Below, piece after piece: positions 49,859-59,674 of a DNA stretch of 64,000 nucleotides. The stretch spans positions 1-64,000 of the forward strand of contig CABQIW010000002.1 of assembly GCA_902464295.1 (NCBI GenBank). The letters run 5' to 3'. The translations under genes were made by a program, and so were the position numbers. The stretch's first letter is position 1. Each line of letters starts with the position of its first letter. Below the pieces are notes generated by a model. That model did no database searches, had not been told where the DNA came from, and was given only the letters and a program-made list of their open reading frames with translations. The DNA comes from an uncultured Eggerthella sp. Lineage in GTDB: Bacteria; Actinomycetota; Coriobacteriia; Coriobacteriales; Eggerthellaceae.

Positions 49859-50907
49859 TGCTTGCAGTATATGCACAGTATCCGACCTTCACCGTGTTCC
49901 TTGCGGTGTTCTTGGGTGCACTCGTTACGATGGTGCTTATGCCGTTTTGGATCAGGGGATTGAAGAAGCACCTGATCGGACAACAGGTCCGTGCCGATGG
50001 TCCCGAAAGCCATCTGGTGAAGCAGGGAACGCCCACCATGGGTGGCGTGGTCATGCTCGTGGCAATGGCGATCACGGTATTTTTGCTTGCAGCTCCGGAG
50101 CTCGATACCACCTTCATCATGCTGGCGATCATCCTCACTGGTGTGCTCGGGCTTATCGATGACGCTTCAAAGGTAGCGAAGGAGCGTTCGCTCGGTCTCA
50201 CGCCGAAGGCAAAGCTCATTGGGCAGTTCCTCATCTCGACCGCGTTCGTGCTCGCGGTGGTCAATTGGCTCGGTGTTCCACCCACCATCGATATTCCCTT
50301 CGTTGCCACGCTCGATTTCGGCATCCTCACTACCACGCTTCCCTTCGACGTTCCCGCAGGGCAGTTCAGCATCCCGTGGCTCTATCTGATCTTCTGCGAC
50401 ATCCTGCTCATGGGGCTTTCGAATGCGACCAATCTCACCGATGGCCTCGACGGTTTGGCTGCGGGCACGGTCATGATGGCGATCCTCGTTATGGCGGCAA
50501 TCGCATATCGTTTGGGTATGCTCGATGCGGCGCTCGTGGGTGCGGCTATCGCAGGTTGCTGCATCGGCTTTCTGTGGTTCAACGCCTATCCAGCCGATAT
50601 CTTCATGGGTGATACGGGTTCGCTCGCGCTCGGCATGGCGCTCGGCTGCATTGCCATCGTCACGAAGACCGAGGTCATCTCGCTTATCATCGGCGGGCTC
50701 TTTGTGATCGAAGCGCTTTCCGTCATGATCCAGGTGTTCTACTTCAAGCGCACGAAGAAGCGCTTGTTCCTCATGGCGCCGCTCCACCATCATTTCGAGA
50801 AGCGCGGATGGAGCGAAGTGAAGGTGGTCGTGCGTTTCTGGATCATCTCGGCATGCTTCGCTGCTGTCGGATTCTGTATCTTCTTCGCCCAAACGATGGT
50901 AGCCTAG
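49858..50907 (+). CDS. mraY: phospho-MurNAc-pentapeptide transferase MraY
   Basis: Transfers the pentapeptide precursor to undecaprenyl phosphate, giving lipid I. Membrane enzyme of 349 residues with about ten helices: GTPTMGGVVML, LGLIDDASKV (aspartates of the active site), NATNLTDGLDGLAAG, FMGDTGSLALG and PLHHHFEKRGWSE. Overlaps murF by one base. Confidence 0.96.
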   Translation: MLAVYAQYPTFTVFLAVFLGALVTMVLMPFWIRGLKKHLIGQQVRADGPESHLVKQGTPTMGGVVMLVAMAITVFLLAAPELDTTFIMLAIILTGVLGLIDDASKVAKERSLGLTPKAKLIGQFLISTAFVLAVVNWLGVPPTIDIPFVATLDFGILTTTLPFDVPAGQFSIPWLYLIFCDILLMGLSNATNLTDGLDGLAAGTVMMAILVMAAIAYRLGMLDAALVGAAIAGCCIGFLWFNAYPADIFMGDTGSLALGMALGCIAIVTKTEVISLIIGGLFVIEALSVMIQVFYFKRTKKRLFLMAPLHHHFEKRGWSEVKVVVRFWIISACFAAVGFCIFFAQTMVA

Positions 50908-50947
50908 AGACAGGCATCATCTGCCCGAGCGAGAGGAAGGATCGTCC

Positions 50948-52426
50948 ATGAGCGAAAATCCATCGATGTGCGTGAACCGAAAAGCGGCTCCTGAAATACT
51001 GGGCAAGGTGATGGTGCTCGGTCTCGGAACGACGGGCCGGGCGGTGTGCGATTACCTTCTCACCCAGCAAGAGCGCCTTGAGGCGTTTTGCGTATATGCA
51101 GGCGCTTCTTCTGAGGACGCGCGCGCGTTCGCAGCAACGCTCGAAGCCGCTGGCGCTCAGGTCTTCTTCGACACGATAGAAGTTTCTGGTAGCTTCGATC
51201 TTTGCATCGCGAGCCCTGGTATCTCGCAATTCTCCGATTTCTACCAGAACGCGGCTGCTCATGCGAAAGAAGTGATCAGCGAAGTTGAATTCGCCTGGCG
51301 TGAGAGCGCTGTCGATTCAACCTGGATCACCATTACCGGCACGAATGGCAAGACCACTACCACCGCGCTCTGTGCCCATCTTCTGCAAGTTCAAGGTTGG
51401 CGCGCGCAGGCAGTGGGCAACATCGGTGACACCTGTATCGAAGCGGTGAGCAAGGCCGAGACTGACTATTATGTAGCCGAAGTGTCCTCCTATCAGCTTG
51501 CCTCCACCAAAGATCTTGCGCCTGATGTAGCGGTACTGCTCAATATCACGCCCGACCATTTGAAATGGCATGGCAGCTTCGAGGAGTACTGCGCGGCAAA
51601 ACAGCGTATCTATGCGAACCTTGCGAGTAGCGGCGGAGTGGCAGTGATGGATGCGATGAACGATATCGTGCGCGGCTATGTGCGTCAGCTCAAGAGCATT
51701 CCTGCTGAAGAGCGCGGTTTCTCCTACATTCCTATCGGTACCGCTGAAGGGCTTTTCACCAGCATGGTCGATGCTTGCGGTTCTGAGAATGCTGCCTTCG
51801 TGGATGGTGCGGAGCTCGTCGTTGAATTCGATGGAGCAACGTATCCTCTCATCAAGATGAACGAACTGCAGATTCCTGGTGAGCATAACATCTCTAACGC
51901 GCTCGCTGCTGCAGCCGCAGCACTCGTAGTGGGTGTTGAGATCGATGAGGTGCGTGCGGGCCTGAAGAGCTTCACTGCGCTTGAACATCGCATCGAGGCA
52001 TGCGGCGTTGTTGGCGGTGTTGAGTGCTATAACGATTCCAAAGCGACCAATGTGGATGCGACCCTGAAGGCGCTCGCTGCTTTTGCTCCGCGTAAGCCTA
52101 TCGTGCTCTTGGGTGGCGATGACAAAGGGACTGACCTTGCTGAGCTTGTTGAAGTTGCGAGCGCGCATTGCAAGGCGGTCGTCTGCTACGGAGAAGCGGG
52201 TCCGCGCTTCTTGGAAGCATTCGCTGCTTCTACGCTGCCTCATCATGAGGCACCGCACATGGCTGAAGCGTTCGATAGAGCGCTTGCTCTGGCGGAGCCA
52301 GGCGATATCATTGCGCTTTCGCCAGCATGCGCATCATTTGACGAATTTACCTGCTTCGAACAACGCGGCGAGATATTCAAAGAGCTCGTAGCAGCTCGGG
52401 CGCGCGAGCGGGGAGGTTCGGCGTAG
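50948..52426 (+). CDS. murD: UDP-MurNAc-L-Ala D-Glu ligase MurD
   Basis: Adds D-glutamate to the stem peptide. 492 residues: MVLGLGTTGRAV (N-terminal Rossmann), ITGTNGKTTTTALC (ATP loop), AEVSSYQLA, LNITPDHLKWH, NDSKATNVDATLKAL and LSPACASFDEF. AGGAAGG precedes ATG 50948, and the 40-bp gap from mraY is the largest break in this part of the cluster. Confidence 0.95.
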   Translation: MSENPSMCVNRKAAPEILGKVMVLGLGTTGRAVCDYLLTQQERLEAFCVYAGASSEDARAFAATLEAAGAQVFFDTIEVSGSFDLCIASPGISQFSDFYQNAAAHAKEVISEVEFAWRESAVDSTWITITGTNGKTTTTALCAHLLQVQGWRAQAVGNIGDTCIEAVSKAETDYYVAEVSSYQLASTKDLAPDVAVLLNITPDHLKWHGSFEEYCAAKQRIYANLASSGGVAVMDAMNDIVRGYVRQLKSIPAEERGFSYIPIGTAEGLFTSMVDACGSENAAFVDGAELVVEFDGATYPLIKMNELQIPGEHNISNALAAAAAALVVGVEIDEVRAGLKSFTALEHRIEACGVVGGVECYNDSKATNVDATLKALAAFAPRKPIVLLGGDDKGTDLAELVEVASAHCKAVVCYGEAGPRFLEAFAASTLPHHEAPHMAEAFDRALALAEPGDIIALSPACASFDEFTCFEQRGEIFKELVAARARERGGSA

Positions 52427-52429
52427 GTT

Positions 52430-53695
52430 ATGGCACGGGCGCAACAAACACACTCTCATCGCACACCTTCGCCCCCTCGTTCTCATTTGCAACGCGCTTC
52501 GAAAGAAGTGATGATCCCGCGTTTGATGGTCATCCTTTCCACGGCTGCTCTGGTGGTGCTTGGCCTGGTGATGGTGTTTTCGGCATCGTCGGTAACGGCA
52601 TTCGTCGAGCAGGGTGATGCTTATGGCGAGACTATCAAGCAGATCATCTTCGCGCTCATTGGCGTTGCGATTTGCGTTGGTGTGATCATCGCTTCCAAGG
52701 CGTTCGGATTCGAATTCATGACCTCGAAATTCGTTGTTTATGCCTTCTGGGGGCTTTGCGTTTTAGGTATTCTCGCTACGGCTGCATTGGGCAAAGAAGC
52801 GCTCGGTGCAAAACGCTGGCTCTATATCGGACCCGTTTCCATTCAGGTTGCCGAGTTCATGAAGATCGCGCTCGTGCTCATGAGTGCGCGTATCATGATC
52901 GAATTCAACGAAGGCATGGATGCGCTCAAGGTGTTCGTGCGCTGTGCGATTTTCATCGTGGCACCACTTGCGCTGCTCTTCGTGCTTCAGTCTGATTTGG
53001 GCACCACGGTCATCTGCTTGGTGGCCATCTTCGCGATCCTTATCCTAGGCGGCGTGCCGGCTCGTTGGATCGTACTGTTGCTCGTGCTCATCGCGGCGCT
53101 CGTTGTCGCGGCGATCGCGGCTGCTCCTTACCGTATGACACGCTTTCTCACTTTCCTCGATCCGTGGGGGAATGCTGAAGGCGATGGCTATCAGATCGTG
53201 CATTCGCTTCAGGCGCTCGCATCAGGCGGGCTCTTCGGTGTGGGTTTGGGCAATTCCTATGAGAAGCTCCAATACCTCCCTGAAGCAGAGACCGACTTCA
53301 TCTTCGCGATTATCGGCGAAGAGCTCGGCCTTATCGGTGCGATGGTGGTGGTCGCGCTCTTCGTGGTGTTTCTTTATGGGGGTTATTGTATTGCGAAGGA
53401 TGCGTCCACGAATTATGGCATGCTCATCGCTGGTGCGCTCACGACCATGCTCGTAGCGCAAGCCTTCATCAATATCCTATGTGTGATCGGCTTCTTCCCG
53501 ATCACAGGCAAACCGTTGCCTTTCATATCATCGGGTGGTTCGTCGCTTATCAGCTCGCTGTTGATCGTCGGCATCATCCTGTCGGTTTCCTTCACGAGCG
53601 AGCCTGCTGAAACGCCTTACCAGGAGCGACGTGAAAAGCTTCACGTTGTTTCTTCAGTCGATGGCGGGGGATATCAACGCTCGAAGAGGCGATAG
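52430..53695 (+). CDS. ftsW: septal peptidoglycan glycosyltransferase FtsW
   Basis: SEDS-family polymerase of 421 residues working with FtsI at the septum. About ten helices: VVLGLVMVFSASSV, GAKRWLYIGPVSIQVAEFMK, LLFVLQSDLGTTV, GLGNSYEKLQYLPEAETDFIF in the catalytic region and FPITGKPLPFISSGGSSL near the end. Starts 3 bp after murD. Confidence 0.95.
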   Translation: MARAQQTHSHRTPSPPRSHLQRASKEVMIPRLMVILSTAALVVLGLVMVFSASSVTAFVEQGDAYGETIKQIIFALIGVAICVGVIIASKAFGFEFMTSKFVVYAFWGLCVLGILATAALGKEALGAKRWLYIGPVSIQVAEFMKIALVLMSARIMIEFNEGMDALKVFVRCAIFIVAPLALLFVLQSDLGTTVICLVAIFAILILGGVPARWIVLLLVLIAALVVAAIAAAPYRMTRFLTFLDPWGNAEGDGYQIVHSLQALASGGLFGVGLGNSYEKLQYLPEAETDFIFAIIGEELGLIGAMVVVALFVVFLYGGYCIAKDASTNYGMLIAGALTTMLVAQAFINILCVIGFFPITGKPLPFISSGGSSLISSLLIVGIILSVSFTSEPAETPYQERREKLHVVSSVDGGGYQRSKRR

Positions 53696-53707
53696 TAAGG
53701 AGCGCAT

Positions 53708-54808
53708 ATGCGTATCGTGCTTTCAGGTGGTGGTACCGCCGGTCATATCAATCCTGCGCTCGCGCTTGCTGAGACGCTGGAAGAGCAAGGTCATGAGGTC
53801 TTCTATGCGGGCACGCCGCAGGGCGTCGAGGCGCGTCTGGTGAAAGAAGCGGGATTGCCGTTCAAGGCTTTCGAGGCGAGCGGGTTCGACCGCGCTCATC
53901 CGCTCACGTTGCCCAAGGCACTGCGTACCATCCAGAAGAGCACGAAGCGTGCGAAGGAGTGGTTCGCCGATATCAAACCCGATGTGGTGGTCGCGTTCGG
54001 CGGATATGTGTGCATCCCAGTGAGTCGGGCGGCAGAAGCGCTCGGTATTCCGCTCGTGATCCATGAGCAGAATTCGGTCATGGGTATGGCCAATGCGTAT
54101 CTTTCGAAGGGGGCTGCTTGTGTTGCGCTCACCTACGAAGTTGCGGGCGAGCAGGTGGCGGATAAGAGCAAGATCGTGGTTACGGGAAACCCTGTGCGCA
54201 AATCGATCTTCACCTCTACGCGCGAAGAAGGACGTGCGTATTTGGGCATTCCTGAAGATGCGCTCATGCTGCTCGTATTCGGGGGAAGCTTAGGCGCGCG
54301 CCATTTGAACAGTGCTATCGCCTCTCTCAAGGACCGGCTTCTTGCCCTCGATGATCTCTACATCATGCACGTTACCGGCCCGAAGGAACTGGAGGCGGTC
54401 GAAGCTGCGCTCGATCTGAGCGAGGCAGAGCGTGCACGTTATCAGGTGCTCGGCTACCAGGATCATATGGGTGAGGCCATGGCGGCCTGCGACATGGTCG
54501 TGTCGCGTGCTGGAGCCACTTCGCTGGCAGAGATCTCTGCGCGCCGTATCCCGGCGTTGCTCGTGCCGTTTCCCTATGCAACGGCCGACCATCAAACTAC
54601 CAACGCGAAGGCCTATGTCGAGCGCGGTGCGGCCTTGATGATCGCGGACGCAGACGTAGAATCGGACGAATTCGCTACGCTGGTGTTCGATCTTGTAGAC
54701 AGCGAAACATTGCGCGATTCCATGCGTGAGGCGGCAGCGACCTTTGAGACGCAGGACGCAGCCGCGAAGTTAGCAGATGTGGTATTGGCGGCAGCGAAGA
54801 CGCGCTAA
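53708..54808 (+). CDS. murG: lipid II synthase MurG
   Basis: Adds GlcNAc to lipid I on the inner face of the membrane. 366 residues of GT-B fold: LSGGGTAGHINPALA (N-terminal glycine loop), HEQNSVMGMANAYLSK, VVTGNPVRKSIF, FGGSLGARHLN and SRAGATSLAEI with PYATADHQTTNA (UDP-GlcNAc site). Confidence 0.96.
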   Translation: MRIVLSGGGTAGHINPALALAETLEEQGHEVFYAGTPQGVEARLVKEAGLPFKAFEASGFDRAHPLTLPKALRTIQKSTKRAKEWFADIKPDVVVAFGGYVCIPVSRAAEALGIPLVIHEQNSVMGMANAYLSKGAACVALTYEVAGEQVADKSKIVVTGNPVRKSIFTSTREEGRAYLGIPEDALMLLVFGGSLGARHLNSAIASLKDRLLALDDLYIMHVTGPKELEAVEAALDLSEAERARYQVLGYQDHMGEAMAACDMVVSRAGATSLAEISARRIPALLVPFPYATADHQTTNAKAYVERGAALMIADADVESDEFATLVFDLVDSETLRDSMREAAATFETQDAAAKLADVVLAAAKTR

Positions 54809-54843
54809 TCCTTTACAATGTGGTGCGGATGAGGAGGCAGTGC

Positions 54844-56265
54844 GTGAGTCATTTCGACAAGAAAAAGATCCATTTCATCGGCATCGGTGGTGTGGGCATG
54901 AGCGGCATCGCTCATGTTGCGCAGGAGCAGGGTCATAGCGTATCTGGCTCCGATCTGCGCGAAAGTCGCTATACCAATCAACTGAAGGATGCTGGCATCC
55001 GCATCTTCATCGGTCAGCGTGCTGAGAACATCCCTGCTGTCGATCCTGATATCGTGGTAGTTTCCACGGCGATTCGAGAAGATAATCCTGAACTGAAGGC
55101 CGCGCGTGAGGCAGGCATCGAGATCTGGCATCGCGCCAAGATGCTCGCAGCGCTCGGTGTGGGCAAATCCACGCTTGCGGTAGCGGGTACGCATGGCAAG
55201 ACCACATCCTCTTCCATGCTCGCATCGCTCATCGATGGGATCGGACTCGATCCAACGTTTCTGATCGGCGGCATCGTGCGTGCGTACAACTCGAACGCGC
55301 ATAGTGGCAAGGGTGAATACTACGTGGTCGAAGCCGATGAGAGCGATCAGTCGTTCATCCATCTCGACCCGAGCGCAGTGCTCATCACGAATATCGAGGC
55401 CGACCATCTCGATCACTACGAAGACCTCGATGAGATCTATAAGCTCTTCAGCGATTTCATGATGCTCGTGCCTGAAGATGGCTGTTGTGTGGTTTGCGGT
55501 GAAGATGAAGAGTTGGTGCGGGTTGCACGCTCTACTGGTCGCAAGATCTACACCTATGGATTCGGCGAAGCATTCGACACCACCGTTTCAAATTACCAAA
55601 CCCATGGCCTGGCTACTTCGTTCGATATTGCCTTGCCCGATGGTAGTTCATATAGCTGCCAGATCAAGCAGAACCCTGGGCGCCACAATGCGCTCAATGC
55701 GGCAGGTGTGCTCACGCTCATGTGGGCGCGCGGATTCGATATTGCGGCAGCGGTTGAAGCGTTGAAGGATTTTGCGGGCGTGCGTCGTCGTTTCGATCGC
55801 GTAGGTGAGGCGGATGGTATCACCATCGTGGACGATTATGCGCATCATCCTACCGAGATCGCTGCCACGATCGAGGCGGCCAAATCGCTCGATTTCAATC
55901 ATGTGCACGTGCTCTTCCAGCCGCATCGCTATTCGCGTGTGAAGCTCTTCACCGAGGTGCTGCGCGATGAATTCGGACGTGCCTTCGATAAGGCCGATCG
56001 CGTCACGTTCATGGATGTGTATTCGGCAGGCGAAGCACCGGTCCCTGGTGTTACGGGAGCAACATTCATGCAAGTGGTGCTCGATCATGAGGGCCATCCC
56101 GAGCAGACTTCGTTCGTTCCGCATCGCATGAAGGTGGTGCCAGCGCTGCTCGAAGTGCTCGAGCCGGGCGATCTGATCATCACGATGGGAGCGGGCGATG
56201 TGACCGCGATCGGACCTGAGCTGCTCGCTTCTCTCAAAGAACGTGAATTGGAGGATCGCGACTGA
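54844..56265 (+). CDS. murC: UDP-MurNAc L-Ala ligase MurC
   Basis: First amino-acid ligase of the pathway, 473 residues: KIHFIGIGGVGMSGIA, VAGTHGKTTSSSML (ATP loop), VVEADESDQSF, ITNIEADHLDHY and DDYAHHPTEIAATI. The start is GTG 54844, 6 bases after GAGGAGG; GTG 54820 is in frame but lacks a signal. The stop overlaps murB by one base. Confidence 0.95.
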   Translation: MSHFDKKKIHFIGIGGVGMSGIAHVAQEQGHSVSGSDLRESRYTNQLKDAGIRIFIGQRAENIPAVDPDIVVVSTAIREDNPELKAAREAGIEIWHRAKMLAALGVGKSTLAVAGTHGKTTSSSMLASLIDGIGLDPTFLIGGIVRAYNSNAHSGKGEYYVVEADESDQSFIHLDPSAVLITNIEADHLDHYEDLDEIYKLFSDFMMLVPEDGCCVVCGEDEELVRVARSTGRKIYTYGFGEAFDTTVSNYQTHGLATSFDIALPDGSSYSCQIKQNPGRHNALNAAGVLTLMWARGFDIAAAVEALKDFAGVRRRFDRVGEADGITIVDDYAHHPTEIAATIEAAKSLDFNHVHVLFQPHRYSRVKLFTEVLRDEFGRAFDKADRVTFMDVYSAGEAPVPGVTGATFMQVVLDHEGHPEQTSFVPHRMKVVPALLEVLEPGDLIITMGAGDVTAIGPELLASLKERELEDRD

Positions 56266-57203
56266 TGGCGCGACACGCTTCTGATCTTGAATTACTACGG
56301 TTCGAGGAGAGTTTCGACGGTGAGATCCGCTTAGATGAACCGCTTTCCAAGCATACGAGCTATCGCATCGGTGGTCCTGCGCGTGCCTATATCCTCGTGA
56401 ATTCGCCAGCGGCTCTTTCGGCGGCGCTTGCTGCTTGCAAAGCTGATGAATGCCTCTGGGTCGTTGTGGGCAAGGGGAGCAATCTCCTTGTTTCCGACGC
56501 GGGCTTCAAGGGTGCGGTCATCGCGCTTGCCGGCGAGTTCAGGAACTGGAAATTCGACGAAGAGAATGCACGCGTGGTCGTGGGTGCCGGTACCACCTTG
56601 TCTCGCTTGGTCCAAGAGGTCTTCCATCGAGGATACAGCGGCATGGAATTCGCGGTCGGAACCCCAGGGAGCGTGGGCGGCGCGGTGCGTATGAACGCGG
56701 GGACGAAAGACGATTGGATCGGTTCGCGTGTGGTATCGGTTACCACGTTCGCACCTGATCAGGGCTTGAAGCGCTATGCGCCGAGCGATATCGAATGGGC
56801 TTATCGCTCCACATCGTTCGCGCCCGACGAGATCATCGTCGAGGTCGAACTGCAACTCACCCCGGCGCTCTCAGGCAACATCCACGATAAGATGCGCACG
56901 CTCCTCGAGCGACGCAAGGCTTCGCAACCCCTCGAGTACCCTTCTTGCGGAAGCGTGTTCAAGAATCCTGAAGGTGCTTCAGCTGGTGCTCTTATCGATG
57001 AAGTGGGGCTTAAGGGGAGTATGTGTGGAGGCGCACAAATCTCGGAAAAACATGCTAATTTTATTGTGAACAAGAACAAGGCTTGCGCATCTGACGTGCT
57101 TGCGCTCATCAAGCGCGCACAAGAAAAAGTGAAGGAACACTATGGCATCGAACTTCAACCGGAGGTCAAATTCCTTGGGTTCGAAGAAGAATTCAAGAGC
57201 TGA
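56265..57203 (+). CDS. murB: UDP-MurNAc enolpyruvyl reductase MurB
   Basis: FAD enzyme of 312 residues that reduces UDP-GlcNAc-enolpyruvate to UDP-MurNAc. KHTSYRIGGPARAYI, VGKGSNLLVSDAGF, GMEFAVGTPGSVGGAVRMNAG and PSCGSVFKNPEG (proton-donor Ser) are all present, the type I form. Its last 62 bp overlap ftsQ in a different frame. Confidence 0.95.
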   Translation: MARHASDLELLRFEESFDGEIRLDEPLSKHTSYRIGGPARAYILVNSPAALSAALAACKADECLWVVVGKGSNLLVSDAGFKGAVIALAGEFRNWKFDEENARVVVGAGTTLSRLVQEVFHRGYSGMEFAVGTPGSVGGAVRMNAGTKDDWIGSRVVSVTTFAPDQGLKRYAPSDIEWAYRSTSFAPDEIIVEVELQLTPALSGNIHDKMRTLLERRKASQPLEYPSCGSVFKNPEGASAGALIDEVGLKGSMCGGAQISEKHANFIVNKNKACASDVLALIKRAQEKVKEHYGIELQPEVKFLGFEEEFKS

Positions 57204-58371
57204 TAAGACCTCAGCCTTGCCTTCTTCGGTCAAGGGACGTCCGAGCCAGGATCGTTCGGTGCGCATGCCTCAGAACAATCGTGCAAGCGCCAAGAAGCAA
57301 ACTGCTGCTCGGCCTCCACAACGGCGCGTTTCGCACAGTGCTTATCGCGATGCGAACGTATCACTTCCTTCGAATCGCGCGCGCAATACGCGTCCTGCTC
57401 CCGTTTCTTCGCACGCGAATTCGCGCCGCACATCGAGTTACGGGTCAAGCCTTCCTAATGTCGATAGCAGCTACCTTGCAGGTCAGGGTTCACGCTCGCA
57501 GAGGAGCAGCGGAGCGCGTCAGACGTATCGTAACGAGCCGTTGCGTTCAGTGAGCGTTTCTCAGGTGCGTTCGAATCGCCGTCAAACTCAGCAGAAGAAA
57601 TCGCGCAAAGGGCTCATCATCGGCATCGTGGCGGTCATTATCGTGGCGGTGCTTGCGGTGGGGCTCTTCATCTTGAGTCGCACGGACTTGTTCCCCGTGA
57701 ACAAGATCACCGTTTCGGGCGTGCATCATCTTACCGACCAGAAAACCGCACAGCTCGCAGCGGTTCCTGAGGGAACGACGTTACTCAATGTAGATACCGG
57801 TGGCATCGAAGGGCGTCTGGAATCGAACCCTTGGGTCTTGGATGCTTCTGTCGAGCGCCATTTTCCTGACACGCTCAACTTGAACATCACCGAGCGCGAT
57901 ATCGTGGCGGTGGTCGATGTGGTGATCGACGATAACGACAATCAGCAAACCTGGGCGCTCGCTTCGGATGGTACGTGGCTCATGCAGATTCCCGATCGCA
58001 ACAGCGAAGAGGGTCAGCAGCTCGCACCACAGGTCTATGAGGATGCTGATGCGGCGCTGCATATCTCGAGCGTGCCGTACGGTGCGGTTCCTGAGGCTGG
58101 TTCGCAATGCAACAACCCCAACATCTCGAACGCCCTTGCTATCATCGATGGCATGTCGACGGAGCTTGCCGACCAGGTGAAGTCGGTCTCTGCAGCAAGT
58201 TCTGATTCGACCGCGCTCACCTTGAACAATGGGGTCGAGATCGCGTTCGGCGATTCATCGGACATTCGCGATAAAGAACGCGTCTGCCTGGAACTCATGC
58301 GTGAGCACCCCGGCAAGATCGCTTATATCAACGTGCGCACGGTGAATAAACCGATCTGGCGTGCAGTTTAG
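57142..58371 (+). CDS. ftsQ: cell division protein FtsQ/DivIB-like
   Basis: A bitopic protein of 409 residues: a basic, Ser/Arg-rich, probably disordered cytoplasmic tail of about 150 residues, one helix (about 154-174, GLIIGIVAVIIVAVLAVGLF), and an outside part with a POTRA domain (VNKITVSGVHHLTDQKTAQLA) and beta domain (PWVLDASVERHFPDTLNLNITER). AAGGAAC before ATG 57142 supports this start, which overlaps murB by 62 bp; later starts inside the tail cannot be excluded. The tail is much longer than the 20-50 residues of common FtsQs. Confidence 0.88.
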   Translation: MASNFNRRSNSLGSKKNSRADKTSALPSSVKGRPSQDRSVRMPQNNRASAKKQTAARPPQRRVSHSAYRDANVSLPSNRARNTRPAPVSSHANSRRTSSYGSSLPNVDSSYLAGQGSRSQRSSGARQTYRNEPLRSVSVSQVRSNRRQTQQKKSRKGLIIGIVAVIIVAVLAVGLFILSRTDLFPVNKITVSGVHHLTDQKTAQLAAVPEGTTLLNVDTGGIEGRLESNPWVLDASVERHFPDTLNLNITERDIVAVVDVVIDDNDNQQTWALASDGTWLMQIPDRNSEEGQQLAPQVYEDADAALHISSVPYGAVPEAGSQCNNPNISNALAIIDGMSTELADQVKSVSAASSDSTALTLNNGVEIAFGDSSDIRDKERVCLELMREHPGKIAYINVRTVNKPIWRAV

Positions 58372-58392
58372 TTACATTTGAGCAGTTTATTG

Positions 58393-58421
58393 TTTTCAAT
58401 CAATCGGCTCTTGTGTACAAT
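58393..58421 (+). promoter_or_regulatory. putative ftsZ promoter
   Basis: TTTTCA (58393-58398) and TACAAT (58416-58421) with a 17-bp spacer, about 70 bp before the ftsZ start. Between them and ftsZ lies a small CGGG/CCCG hairpin. A separate ftsZ promoter in the ftsQ-ftsZ gap is common. Confidence 0.5.
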
Positions 58422-58489
58422 TAATCCAAGTATTCGCGGGTAGGCATTCCCGTAGGTATGATTTCTTAAATATTGAAAGCGGGCATGTT

Positions 58490-59626
58490 ATGCAACAAAT
58501 ATTAGGCGCTGATAATCTTGCAGTCATCAAGGTTGTAGGAGTTGGCGGCGGCGGCACGAACGCGGTAAACCGCATGGTTGAAGCGGGCGTGCGCGGTGTT
58601 GAATTCATCGCAGTGAACACCGATCGCCAGGCACTGCTTCTCTCTGATGCAGACAAGACCATCCACATCGGCGAAGAGCTTACGCGCGGTTTGGGTGCAG
58701 GTGCGAATCCTGAGATCGGTTGCCAGGCAGCAGAGGAGTCTCGCGCAGAGATCCGCGAAGCGCTCGCTGATGCCGACATGGTGTTCGTTACTGCTGGTGA
58801 AGGCGGCGGCACGGGCACGGGCGCTGCACCAGTCGTTGCCGAGATCGCCCGCGAAGAGATCGGCGCACTTACGGTAGGCATTGTCACGAAGCCTTTCAGC
58901 TTCGAAGGCCGTCTCCGTCGTAACCAGGCAGAGCAGGGCATCGACTTCCTTTCCATGAAGGTCGATACGCTCATCGTCATCCCGAACGATCGCTTGCTCG
59001 AGATCGTCGACAAGAAGACCAGCATGCTCGATGCGTTCCGTATTGCAGACGACACGCTGCGTCAGGGCATCCAGGGTGTCACCGACCTCATCACCATCCC
59101 GGGTCTCATCAACCTCGACTTCGCGGATATCCGCACGGTCATGAAGGATGCCGGCACGGCTATGATGGGCATCGGCATCTCCTCGGGCGAATCGCGTGCG
59201 CTCGATGCGGCTCAGCAAGCTATCAATTCCAACTTGCTCGAAACCTCCATCGCAGGTGCTTCCCGCATCCTCTTTTCCATCGCGGGCGGCCCGAGTCTTG
59301 CGCTTTCCGAAGTGGACGAAGCAGCGCGCGTGGTCGAAGCAGTGGCCGACGAGAACGCGAACATCATCTACGGCCAGATCGTCGATCCGGAAATGCAGGA
59401 AGAAGTGCGCATCACGGTCATCGCAACCGGGTTCAAAGCGAACACTGCGCAATCTGCCATGGATTTCTCTCGCAAAGATAACGTATTCAACTCCACTACG
59501 CCGCGCAATGGCGCGCAGCAAAACCAGGCTCCTCAGCAAACGCAGAGCACTTATCAGCAGCTCTACTCCAACGAGCCACGTTTTGCCGACGAGGATTACA
59601 TCCCCGATTTCCTGAAGCGCCAGTAA
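58490..59626 (+). CDS. ftsZ: cell division GTPase FtsZ
   Basis: Tubulin homologue of 378 residues forming the Z ring. [17 protein letters not shown], tubulin signature GGGTGTG at residues 105-111, NDRLLEIVD and the T7-loop region [12 protein letters not shown] are intact; after a Gln/Asn-rich linker (about 325-365) the protein ends [12 protein letters not shown], the peptide that binds SepF and other partners. No ftsA precedes it, as is usual for actinobacteria; SepF, encoded downstream, would tether the ring. Confidence 0.97.
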   Translation: MQQILGADNLAVIKVVGVGGGGTNAVNRMVEAGVRGVEFIAVNTDRQALLLSDADKTIHIGEELTRGLGAGANPEIGCQAAEESRAEIREALADADMVFVTAGEGGGTGTGAAPVVAEIAREEIGALTVGIVTKPFSFEGRLRRNQAEQGIDFLSMKVDTLIVIPNDRLLEIVDKKTSMLDAFRIADDTLRQGIQGVTDLITIPGLINLDFADIRTVMKDAGTAMMGIGISSGESRALDAAQQAINSNLLETSIAGASRILFSIAGGPSLALSEVDEAARVVEAVADENANIIYGQIVDPEMQEEVRITVIATGFKANTAQSAMDFSRKDNVFNSTTPRNGAQQNQAPQQTQSTYQQLYSNEPRFADEDYIPDFLKRQ

Positions 59627-59674
59627 GCGCATAAGAGAGACGCACATATCGCGTCTCCGCCTGAAAGGTTTGAT

